From Melanocharis versteri (lineage: Eukaryota; Chordata; Aves; Passeriformes; Melanocharitidae), in NCBI GenBank assembly GCA_013397845.1, contig VZTG01004202.1:62001-126000 (forward strand): a DNA stretch of 64,000 bases, given 5' to 3'. The position numbers and the translations under genes are program-made. How positions within the stretch are numbered: the first letter of the stretch is position 1; every line of letters starts with the position of its first letter. Positions 13,011-25,000 of the stretch are shown one piece after another. A model generated the notes under the pieces. It worked only from the letters and a program-made list of their open reading frames with translations, was not told the DNA's origin and did not search any database.

Positions 13011-16000
13011 GTAGGTGACCTGTTAACCATGGGCTTCTCTCTGTGATCCACCTGGGCCCGGGGTAGGGTGTCTTACCCAGGACTCTCTCTGGGTTAGAGG
13101 GAGCTGCTGGTGCTGCTGGAGGCCTTTTCCCTTCCAGTGGTCAGAGTCAGAGCTAGCATCCACCCTGGTCAGGCCTCCTGGATATTTTGCTGGAATAGGG
13201 AGATGTCCCAACACACTGAACAGGTCATGTCAGGTCTGACCCGTGTAAGGACTCAGCAGGGCAGTTGTGCGTATTGCCAGCCGTCCCTGAGTGAGCTGGG
13301 GAGAGGAGAAGGCTTTGTTCAGCACGAGGAAAGGCTCCTTTGTGCAATCAGCCAGCCCTGCCGTGATGCTCACAGCCCCCAGGCCAGGGGTGTGATCTGT
13401 GCTGCATTGTCACACACCAGCACAGAGATGTTGTTATCAGTTTAACCCTGGCTCAGATACCGTGGTGGCCATAAAGAGCTGAGCCTTGTTCAGGTGGCTG
13501 TGAAGGGATTGGGGCTGACGTGGTGGGGGCAGAGCAGCAATGAGCAGAAATAATTTTTGAATGTAATTTTGACCTTTCTGCCTCGTAGCTGTGTCTGTGA
13601 GCTGTAATTAAATCACTGCCAAACCCTCTTGTGGATGAAAGAATCCGGGGGCTGTCAGATTCTGATTCCTTTTTGTCTGTGCAGTTCTTTCAACCCTTTC
13701 TGCTTTTCTTTTTCCCTACAAGTCAACAAAGAGATGCAGACAGGATCCTACCTGCTACCAAATCCCAGAGGAATCCCTTTGCCATGCCCTCACACCTGCC
13801 AGAGCAATGCCACTTCCACACTGTAACATCACCTGGGGCTTGGCTCGGGCACTTCTGCCCAAGATTCCTGTGTCCTTTTCTTTTCCCCTGCTCTGGAAAG
13901 GAGGCCCTGAAGTGTGACCCACATTCCTGGTTCCTGGAAGCACGACCTCGTGCTTGGCACAGTGACAGCGCGTGTCCAGAGGAGCCCCTGTGGCCAAGCA
14001 GGTCATTGTGTGCCCAGAGCTCACCTCTCCTGTAATTACCATCAATCAGTTCCCTTGTCACTCACAGCTCTAATCCCAGCCCCTCTGCGCTGCTCTTTGG
14101 ATTGGGGAAGTCTTTAAACAAAGACTTCAAAATTTTTCCAGCTCATTAGCAAAGATCGGGGTGTGCAGGGCAGGGTTCAGGGCTGGGGGCTCTGCTGGGG
14201 GCAGCTGTGCTGAGTCCCGGTGAGTCCCATCCCCAGTGATTTCCCCTGGCTCCCAGGCCCCTTCCTGTGGCTCTTGTGGGCTTTGGCAGAAGGACCTGGC
14301 GTGCCTGGGAGAATTTTGGGCATTTTGCACCTCAAAAATCTCCCTTTCATCCAAAGGATTTGTGCTGCTGTCAGGAATCTCCAGCGTGTCCTGGGCGGGT
14401 GTTGGTGGCTTTGCTGTGCTCCAGCCCTGGTGCTGCTGCTGGGGACCCCCAGGGCACCCCCAGTGCCCTCCCGAGGGGCCGTCCCTGCTTTTCCCCTGCT
14501 GCCTCCGGGGAGCTGCCCTCCCCCATCCCGCCCTGTGCAGCCGGAGTGGGAAGTGTTTGGTCATTGTGGTGGCAGGAAGGATTCAGGGAAAGCAGAGCAC
14601 AGTGCCCACATCCCAGAGCTGAGTCCTCCTGCCTTTCAAAACCAGAGCAGAGATGTTGTCACATCCTTCCCCAAGTTACAAGTGACAGTTTCATTATTGC
14701 AGTCCTGTGTTGGGTCCAGGCTGTTGTTTGTGGCAGGGTTGATCCTCACAAGTCAGTGAATCCTTTCGTCTTGCTCTTAGCTGGGCTGGAACCTTCACCT
14801 TCCTCATTTTTCGCTTCTATTTCCCAATTTCTTTGCTTTCCCCTCTTTTTTTACTCTTTCCATACACCAAAATACACACCACATCACAGCTTTTTGGGCT
14901 GAGACCTTGTGAATTTTGTTCATTTTTAAATTATTTAAAGCTTTATTTTTCTGTGATAACTTCACACGAGGTTGCTCCAGAGAGGGTGAATAATCGTTTC
15001 CAACATGTTACTCCCCCCTGCATAAGGGATGAGGAGCTGAGGGCTGTGAAGTGAGCAGGGAGGAGTTGTGAGGGTTTGGCCATGCCAGATTTACACCCTG
15101 GATGAGCCCGTGGCCAGCACAGGGGTGTAAATAGAAGATTTTTCTGCAAAATTTATTGGAGAAACCAAATAAAAATGAATTGTCTGTGACTCATAAAAAC
15201 CCCCGTTAGAAAAGTGCTTGGAGGGAAAACTTTTTCTTTGTAGGGGAACCTCCTCAGGGCTGGCCTTGCTTTGTGCTGCAGGAGAGAGACCATGGTCAAA
15301 TTAGAGTGTGAAAAACAAGAAAAACATTTTATTTCTTGCTGGTGAGCAGAAAAAAACCATGAGGTTTTGGTGAAGGACTGCCCTGGGCTTGTCTCTGGTG
15401 ATGCTGGGGATGCTGTGCTGTGGAGCCAGAGGTGGGGGAGAATTCCAGAGGTTTGTGGTAGATGGGAGCTGCTGGGAGAGGCTGGAGGGCACCAGTGCCT
15501 GGAATGCTCCAGGGATGGAATGGGGGGCACCAGTGCCTGGAATGTTCCAGAGGATGGAATGGGGGGCACCCAGTGCCTGGAATAGTGCAGGGATGGAATG
15601 GGGGGCACCCAGTGCCTGGAATACTGCAGGGATGGAATGGGGGGCACCCAGTGCCTGGAATNGAATGGGGGGCACCCAGTGCCTGGAATGTTCCAGGGAT
15701 GGAATGGAGGGCACCCAGTGCCTGGAATGCTCCAGGGGATGGAATGGGGGGCACGCAGTGCCTGGAATGCTCCAGGGATGGGAAGGAGCTGTTATGTCTC
15801 TCCCACAGGCATCAAAGAGGATGAAGGATGCTGGTGAGGGAGGGTGGGAGAAGGTCACTGGGGAGCTGGAGGAGGAGTAGTCCATGGCCTGTCCCACCTG
15901 GTGCCCAGGGGTGGACTCTGCTCACCCCTAGTGCAAAGAAACTGAAGACCCTGGCAGTCCTCTGAACACCCTCACAGGGAAGGAGCAGGATCTGATGTGG

Positions 16001-19000
16001 GGCTCTTCTTGCTTTGTTATTGAGCGATGTCTGAAACACTTCCCAAAATCCCAGAATATTCCGAGCTGGAAGGGACCCACCAGGACCGGCCAGTCCAGCT
16101 CCTCAGTGCATGGCTCAGACAGGGATTGAAGCACAGCCTGGGTGTTTTTAGCTCTGACCAGCTGAGCTCATCTCAGGGTCCGCCAGCTCTGGGTGCACAA
16201 TTAAGGTTCCTACATGTGGCAGATTTTACCCTTTGAGCTGATTCCTCCAGGCTTGTGCTGGGTTTTTCTGCTGAAATCTTTGCCCAGGCTGGGTGGAGGT
16301 GCCAGGAGGTGCCCCTATGCTGGGCATCCATATCCACTTTCTGTGTCTCAGCAGCTGCAGGTTGGATTGCTGAGCTTCCCACAGGATGCTGTGGCTGCCG
16401 GGCTTGGGCTGTCCCTGTCCTTGGGCACCTCCAGCCCCCCTGTGCCAACTGCCCCGAGCTGGCCCTTCCTCTGGGCAGTCCCCAGGAGAAACCACCTTCC
16501 TCTGGTGAGATGGTGGCAGCAGGTCTGGGGGAGGAGGAAACGGAGCCTTCTGCTTTCCACCCGCCCCGGGCTGTGTCACTTCTGACGGCACCGGGAACCC
16601 GTGCCCAGCCCAGCGCCGTGGGCGAGGGCAGCTCGGGAGGTGCCATTTCTGCTTCAGTGCTTCTGGTTTTCCGACTTGACAGTTGCCCACTCTGAGGGGA
16701 AATGCCACCCCCTGAGGCCAGGAAGGAGCTGCTCTGGGAGGAGGAGGAGGAAGAGGGCATCTTGGGGCACTTCTCAGAAAAGAAATGGCAAAGCCTCATC
16801 CTTCCGAGGCCGCCCATGGGGCTGCTGTGCCCGGTCTCGGCACCTTTGGTGCTGATAGCGATCAAAGCCGAGCCCAGGCTCCCTGTGCAGCCCCTGCCCA
16901 GCATCCGCTGCCTGCTCAGAGGCTTTGCTGTGTTTTCTCCCAAAGGGAGATTTTTCTTTGGCTCTGCAGAGGCTTTGCTGGGGGCTTTGCCCTCGAAACA
17001 GGAGGTTTTTCTTTGGGTCAGTGCCATGCTGGGTTTAGTCGAGTCACGCTCGGTGGGGTGCTGGGATAAGCCCAGCTTAGTCCTGCCTTTGCCCCAGCCT
17101 GACGTGTCCCAGCCGCAGGGTCCCCAGCTGGGGGCAGGGTGTTCCTGGGCTGCCTGTGCTGCTGGCAGATAAACCTGACTCATTCTGTGTCTTAAGAAAA
17201 AACGACTGGTGCTGGGTCGCTGGTTTAGTGGAGCAAAGCTGGGTGGACGAGCACACCAGTGGGGGGATGGCAGCAGCTCCTCAGCTGTGGGGCTCCCACT
17301 GCCCTGCTGGGAGGTCTCCTGGGCCTCTTGGGGCAAATTCCTTGGATTTAGGGAGTGGCAGGTGAAGTTGTGGTTTGTGCTGTCTGTACAAGATGCATCT
17401 TTAATGATGATCTTGGCCCCTCCAGAGCCATGGACTGCTCTCCTCTTTGCTCCCCACAGCTCCCAGGGATCCTGTTCCCCACAGCCGGGCTCTCAGAGTT
17501 GAAAGAATCCTGGACTGGTTTGGGTTGGAAGGGACCTTAAAGCCCATCCAGTGCCACCCCTGCCATGGGCAAGGACACCTTCCACTGTCCCAGGCTGCTC
17601 CAAGCCCCGTCCAGCCTGGCCTTGGGCACTGCCAGGGATCCAGGGGCAGCCACAGCTTCTCTGGGCACCCTGTGCCAGGGCCCCCCCACCCTCACAGGAA
17701 GGATTTTTTCTCGATATCTCATCTAAGTCTACCTTCCTTCAGCTTCTCCCTTGTCCTGTCACTCCATGCCGTTGTCCAAAGTCCCTCTCCAGCTCTCCCA
17801 GAGCCCCTGTAGGCACTGGAAGAGGCTCTAAGATAAATCCTCCTCCCAGCTGGAGCAGGATGGGTTTTTCAAGGCAGCGCATGAGTCCAGCAGCTTCTTG
17901 ATGAGGTCAGCAAAGCTCCCAGCAGCTCTGACCACTCCTGCTGGGCTAGTTCTTCCTTGACTCTGTCCCAGGTGTGGGGGCTTTCTCTGGAGGATGCAGC
18001 AGTCTGGGACAATGTTGATTTATTTGGACAATCTGCTGGAGCCATCCCACGGCTTTGTGCCATCACACTGTTGTATGGAAGTGACTCAAAGGAAAACTGG
18101 AGCATCGCTGAATTCCTGGATTGATGTGGCTGTTCCCTGACAAGATATCCCAGGATCTTGGTGGATGGCAGCAGAGCAGAGGCAAATTAAGGACTGCATC
18201 TGTAATTAAAAGCGAGTGAGCTGCTTGGAAACTTTCCAGCAGGATCTTTCTCTGCTGGAAAATGTTGATTCATTGAGAATAAAAAGTTGTGTGGCAGCAG
18301 GGGGCCTTTCCCTGCTAATTCAGCTGCAAGCCTGGCATAAAGCCACAGCCAGTGTCCCACTGAGCAAATGCTTGTGCATGCTGGGGGACAAGTGTGGCTT
18401 TGCAACCTCAGCGCTGGTTTTGCTTGTCTTACCATTGGCCTTGTCCCCCTGGGCCATGGCAGATCTCTCCAGTCCTTTAAAGTCACCTTCCTGAGCACCT
18501 GGATGGATGTAGAGGTGTTTATGTGGCATTTCTGCGTGTTAGATGAATTTGTAGCCTCTGCAGCTGAAAGAACCTTTGAGGAAGAGGCAGTGTGACCTGT
18601 AGGTTTGTGATGAATGTCCCCTGCCAGCTCCTCGCATTGTCTCTTCTTGGCTCCAGAGTGACAACCAACACCCCTGCATTGGTGTTTTATGTCCTGTGCC
18701 ACTTTTTATGTGAGTGAAAGCTAGCTAGATTTATATTTTTCCTCTCTGGTCTCTAGCCCCTCTTTTCCGCGGAGAGGAATGTCCTTTTCTCTTGGCTTTG
18801 CCTTTGGGCTGAGACCGGCAGAGCCCGGTGCCCCCTGAGCTGTGCCGCGGGCTGCGGCCGTGCTGGGTGTCAGCCCCGCATCCTCCCCGGCTGAAACAAT
18901 CCGTAGCAGAGCAGGACTGGGGAGCTGCCAACGTGGACCCTTCCCAGATGTTTGTGAAGCTGTTTGCTTGAAATTTCCCCGTAATTTTCCCCGCGGGGCT

Positions 19001-22000
19001 GTGTGCGGTGCCTGGGGAGGAGGAGGAGGAGGAGGAAGGGGAGAGGAGCTGCTGCTCCCTCCCTGGGCTGCGGGTCCCGGCGAATTCCGCCTCTCCCCTG
19101 GCGTGCGGGCCGGCATGAAAGGAGGCGCCTGGCAGCCTTCATCCCTTGGAGCATTTCCTCCAGGAGCAGCTGCGAGCTGGCCCTGGCCGCCAGGGAGAGC
19201 TACGGCCTCAGGAAACACCTTGGCCATTGTCACCGGCTGGGTCCCTGCAGATGTTTGGGGAGGGAGCTGGGCCCAGGGACCCTCCAGCCCTTTGCATGGC
19301 AATGCCCCCCTCTCTGGGTAATCTTTTGGTGGGGTTTTGATACGTTTAATGAGAATGCGAGGATGCTAAGAGATGGATCGAGTGCTGGGCAGGCTCGGCA
19401 GCCAGGCTAATGCTGCTGCCTTGGGGCATCTGCAGGTGTGAGGAGCTGGGCGGCTCTGATGCAGCTGGAGGGGTTGGGTTCCTGCCTGACAGGGAGCTGG
19501 GTTTGGCAGGATTTGGGTGAGTTTAGAGCTGGGATAACACCTGGGGGTTTGAGCCGGCGGTGGCAGGGTAGGGGCTCACACTGGTGGGTTTTCTGTGCTC
19601 AGGCAGGAGGAAGGTGGGCCCCACCCTTGCCAGGTGCATCCCTTTGGTCTGTGCACACAGCTGGCAGCTCTGGCATCTCGGACACTCACCTGGTACCTGG
19701 GGCACAGGCCTCCAGCCCAGCTGGGTGTGTTGGGCTGAGAACGTGAAGGTGCTGAGGTGCCCCGTGGTGCCACGGAGATAAGCACCGGTGTTTGAGGTTA
19801 GATCTGGCTCGAGGGAGGATGTGAGGTTTGTTCTTCCACCCTGATCTGATGCCTGTGGTCAACACCTTCCTCTTGACCCCTTCCCATTGTTCATCCCCCT
19901 GTGACCTTCCTGAGCAGGGCTGGGGGTGCCAGTGGGGCTGTGAGTGACCGTGGGGCTGTGAGTGACCGTGGCTTTGTGTCCCCACTGCTGGGCTGGGAGT
20001 GACCGTGGCTCTGTGTCCCTACAGCTGGGCTGTGAGTGACCATGGGGCTGTGAGTGACCGTGGGGCTGTGAGTGACCGTGGCTCTGTGTCCCCACTGCTG
20101 GGCTGTGAGTGACCATGGGGCTGTGAGTGACCGTGGCTCTGTGTCCCCACAGCTGGGCTGTGCCTGAACTGCTGGAGCCTGCAGGAGCTGGTGAGCCGGG
20201 ACGCCAGTAACTACCTCATCCTGGTGGAGAAGATCTTGGGCAAGACCAGAGAGGTGAGTGGGGGCTGTTAGGGGGAGCTGCAGGCTCTGAGGCATTGGCA
20301 GCTCTGTGGCTTGCTCAGGATAGGGTTTGGCAAAGCAGGGGGGGGGATTTTGGGTCATAAGATATTGCTGGGCACCAGTGCTTAGGGTTGGATGGAGTTG
20401 GGTCAGTGGCTCCACAATTCTGGTGGCACCAGCACTGTGTGTCCCACGGGGAAGAGCCCATATCCGTTCTTTGGGCAGGCCTGCAGATCCCCAGGGATAG
20501 GTTTTGATCCTCCAAAGCGCTGCCTGGGGCTGTGCAGACCCTCCAGCCTTCCCCAGCCCTTCCCTGGCCGTGTCCATGGAGCTGCTGCTCCAAAGCAGAG
20601 CTAAGGGAAAAATTCCTGTTGTTTTTGGTGGAAACTTCGCTGCACCTCTGCCGGGTTTCCTGCGGGGCTGGGACGCTGGGGACCACGGGCAGGATTTGCA
20701 CTGCACAGCAGCCTGGCAGGTGACAGTGGGGTCACAGTGAGGGGACAAAACAGCAGTGGGGACAATCAGATGGACCTGCCACGGCCCCATCATGAGCCAA
20801 GGGAGCTTGAGGCATCACTGCTCGAGCAGGGTCATCCTGGGCTGCTGCCAGGGGGGCCTTGGAGGAATCCCTTGATGTGGCGGGAAATGGGGATGTGTTT
20901 CCTAAACCCCCAGCACTGGGATTCATGTGAGGGGGTAAATGCTGGCTTACATTTTATGGCAAAGAGGCTGTGGAGCTCAGAGCAGTCAAGGTTATTCATG
21001 TTTATGTTCTTTTAATGGCTGGAACTGGTCTGAGTGCAGAGAGTGGTTCGGTACAGGAGGCTTTATTGCACTTTGGGCTGTGCAAGTGTCTCCTTGAGCC
21101 TTCAGTGAGAGTTCTGCTGGCTATTCCCTGGAATAAAGGCTGGGATTCCGTCCCCTGGATTCCATCCCCTGGATTCCATCCCCTGGATTTCACCATGCTG
21201 CCCAGCTTCCCAAGCTGCCTGCAGCGGCTGGGCTGCCTGCTCTGAGCCACTTCCATGGAATTTCAAGGATCAGGAGCATCAAAGGATTGGGTGCTTGGCC
21301 AGACCTGGGAAAAGGCAGAGCAGGAGGTTGTGCTGCTCTGCCTGTCCCACGCTGTGGGTTAGTGGGGCTTTGGGGGTGGTTTTCTCCTGGAGATGAGGGA
21401 ATCTCCCGGGTGTGGTGATGGGATGGTGGGGGCTAGGGGTTGGAGTATCCCGGCACCTCCAGGGATATTTTGGGCGGTGCTCCTGGCTAGCAGCTCATCC
21501 CTGTGCCTCGGGCTGTTCCCACAGGTGCAGGAGAGGTGTGACTACGACCTGGTGACGCCCCTGGCCCTGCTCTTCTACTCGGCCGTGCTCTATGTAAGTG
21601 CTGAAGCTGCTGCACTGATCCCAGCCCGGGGCAGGCACCAGAATCAGGGTGGCTTTGGCTGGAACATCCCAGCCTGCTTTCATCAGTTCATCCCAAAAAG
21701 AAAGATTCTGTACGAATCCATAGGGATCAGGATCAAGCAACCATTGCACAAGCTGAGAGACAAAGAAAATGAGCTTCAAGGGTTTTAAGCTGTTTTTTTA
21801 AGGCTGGGCTAATCAGAAAGGGAGATGGACAATGAAGGGGAATTTTTTTCATTACCCTTTGTAGTTGTGCAAAATACACAGGCAACGTGAATGAAAAGGA
21901 GCAGAGCCTTCCCAGGAAATACTTTTATTATTATTATTATTACCAGCACAATGCATCATTATCCCAAGGAAATCATTGCTGCCATATCCTGCACAAGCAC

Positions 22001-25000
22001 AGGCTGTATGGAATTCATCTGTACGGCTTGTGGGGCTTAAAAAAGAATTTATATTTAGGCTTGGGCACGTGTGCCCCGCTTGGGGAGGTTGGGAAGGAGC
22101 TTCTTGGAGCTGTGCCTGGGGGGATCCTGTGGCCCTTCCGTGGGAGTAGATGGGGTAGCACAGGGGGAAGCTGTGCTTTGCTTCTCCTCCTCTCACTTCC
22201 AGCCTAAACCCTGGAATTCTCACACAGCACTCGCGGTTTTTGCTCCTCTCTAACCTCCCGGCCCTGTCCCTGCAGGCTCCTCACCTCCCACCTGGCTCTG
22301 ACCTGCTCCTGAAAGCTGCCAGTGTCTACCACAGCTTCCTGACGTGGCCCATGCCCTACTGTGACACCTTCCGAGAGCTGCTCACCTTCATCAGCAACGA
22401 GCTCAAGGCACCAGGTAAGCGCTCCTGCCCTGGCCCAGGCCTTGCCAGCACCCAAACCCACCGCTGCCTTGGGGTTTGTCCCCCTGCTGCTCCTGTCTCC
22501 CCCGTACTTTCTGAATCCTGGAAGCGCAGCTTCCACCTGGGGCATCCGAAACCGCAGCTTTTCCAGGAGGTCAGGACCCTGCCCTCCATCCTCCCTCAGG
22601 ATGGTATTCCCGGCTGGTCCAGCACAGGGTGAGCCTGGATTCCTCTGGAGAAGCAGGGCAGGGTGGTGTTTGTGGTGGGTGCCTTGTGTGCAAGGAGCAT
22701 TCTGGGCTCTCCCAGCTGTGGATCAGAGGCAATTAGCCAAAAGGGTAACGATTTCCTGGCTGGGTTTCAGTCTGGAGGGTCTTGTCCCCGGCAGAGCACG
22801 TGCTGGCTGCTCCCCCCAGCCTGCCCTTTGTGTGAGGTGCTCAGTGGTGCAATGGGGCCATTCTTGGGCATCAGGGTGGCTGGAGCCTCCGAGCCTGCTC
22901 TTCCATGGACATTTCCATAGGGCTGAGGGACTCCCTGGATTGTTCTTTCCAGCCCAGACACCCCTTGTGACCCAGCTCTGGACACATGCATGGATAGCAC
23001 CAGTGCTCCTCTTAATTAAGGACTCCTTGTGGATGTCCTGTGGTTCCCAATGGAGCAGCTCTTCCAATTATTTCTCAAAGCCTTTTTTCCTAATCTCCCT
23101 TCCTTTTGGGGGCTTTTGAAGAGCTGTTATCACACAGAGCACATTGCAGCCCGTGTTTAATCCTGGCCAGGGCTTGGGAGGCCTGGGAGGGGGTCATGGC
23201 TGAGGCTGGGGGTGTTCCCCACCCCCTCAAACTGGAAAGATGCTTTGGGGAACCCTGGGGGATGTGAAATGCAGGGTCTCTGTCAGGGCAGCAATTCCTG
23301 TGCGATGGGAGCTTGGAGATGGGATGAAAGGTGCTTTCAAAGGAACAAAAAGCTGGAAAAAACCCAGCCCTGTGCAGTGGGAGCTCTGGACTGGCTGCTT
23401 TACCCCCAGCACAAATGGCCATGGCCACCAGGCAGGGTTTGGCTGTGTCCTGTTTGGTCCAGCCTCATCTCAGAGCTGCAGGGCCACAGGGACATGGGGA
23501 CACTTGTGGGGCTCCCCAGCTCTTGCCTGGTCATTTATTGCTGTGCCCCTGGTCAGGGCTGTCCTTTACACACCTCTGGAAAGCTCCAGTGCTGGGTGGG
23601 AGTTGCTGCATCCCATTCTTGTGTCATCCCCGTGCCCCAGGCTGTGTGAGTGGGACCTTTGGTCCAAAAGCTTTTCCCCTCCCACAGCAGAATGGATTTC
23701 CTCACCCTCCCAAAGGTGCTGTATGGGAGGCGTTGGCTGCTGGGTTTGGGAATCCCTCTCCAGAACCAGTGAGGATGTGACCCCTGCTGCTCAGCTGCCA
23801 GAGCCTTCCAGGCTGTTCCAGGCTTGCTGCACGGCCCCCTGACCTGCTGGGGGGCTGAGGCCAAAGCTTTTTATTGAGATGAGGGTAAAGATTAACGGAG
23901 AATGAGCTGCTGTCAATATTTGGCAGGAATGCAACAGCTTTGATCTGCACCCTGGGCTGATGCCTCTGCAGGGGAGGGGTCAGTGCTGCCGTGACCTGCG
24001 TGGATCAGCGTGGCCCCCTGTGGGTGCTGGGCCCCATGTTGGTGTTGAGCTGGGTGGGATGTGGCTCCCTGCATGGATAAGAGGGCTGGATCTTGCTGAT
24101 GCCATGAGGTTTTCCCAGGCTGTGCCTCTGTCCTGCTGAGTGGGGTGACAGGGCTCTGCTGTTGCCACTCAGTCCAGATCCATCTGATGTCACCTTGAGT
24201 CCTGGGGACAGTCCCAGGGAGGCATCCAGGGTGTGGCTGCCCACAGCAGCCTCTCTCCTGCAGGATCAGCCTGGGCTCCATCCCTGCAGGAGGGGAGGTG
24301 GCAGTGACCTGCTGGCCCTGTGTGACATCCAGGGGGTGTGGGGCTAAAGCAAATGGCAGAAGTTGGTAAATGTCATCCATAGAATTCCCATCCCACGTGA
24401 GCAGTGGGGCAGAACATGCTGGAGCTGGAGCAGTTCTCCTGTCCTGTCCTGTCCTGTGGGATTGTTCCCATCACTCTGGGTTTTTACCCTTTCCCTCCCC
24501 AGCTCCCTTGCTCCTGGACTGGCCCCATCACACGGTGGCGGTGCCTTGTCCCCACGAGGACTCCTGGTGCTGCCATTTCCACTCCAGGCAGAGGCTCTGC
24601 CAGCTCGGGACTGCACTGGAGGGCAGAGCCAGCTCAGTGCTGCTGAGCAGAGCAGCCTTCAGGGGTCCTGTGCCTCATTGCTCTGCTCTCTCCGCAGGGA
24701 TCACTTTCCAGAGGCTGGTGAGGACGGAGCAGGGGCTGCCTGTGAAGAACTACCAGAGCTCCACGGTGTAAGTGTGGCCACGGGCACTGCTGGGCGCTCC
24801 CTGTGGCATCCCCATGGGCTGGCACTGCTGCAGCATCCCCCGGGGCTGGGGAGAAGGGCTGGAAAGCCAGGCTGAGCTGTGGGAAGGGTGAGGAGAGCGG
24901 CTGGGGAATTTTCAGAGGCTTGGAACAGGGTCCCTGGGCTCCCCATGCTGGTGACCCTGCAGGGCTGCAGATGTGGGGAAGGCAAAGTCTCTCCCGGGAG

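Larger units (their letters stand above)
13011..20152 (+). other. PIK3R5 intron 1 (7.1 kb)
   Basis: Holds a minisatellite (15487-15785), CR1 fragments (16040-16185, 17500-17860), a GC-rich patch around 18760-19120 and the exon-2-proximal minisatellite (19928-20152). No further coding exon is recognised. Confidence 0.8.

Noticed and set aside
15301..15897. Repetitive proteins on both strands at the 40-bp minisatellite
   Set aside because: Period and sequence are those of the tandem DNA repeat, open in several frames at once; no start context or splice signals.
16173..17336. 387-codon minus-strand ORF in PIK3R5 intron 1
   Set aside because: Low-complexity Ser/Pro/Ala-rich translation with no family resemblance; GC-rich DNA has few stop codons. 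No matching exon structure.
19928..20152. CRISPR-like regular repeats
   Set aside because: Vertebrate minisatellites with no unique spacers of constant length; no cas genes.
19859..20793. 300-codon minus-strand ORF with HSQPHGHSQP repeats
   Set aside because: Reverse reading of the exon 2 minisatellite.
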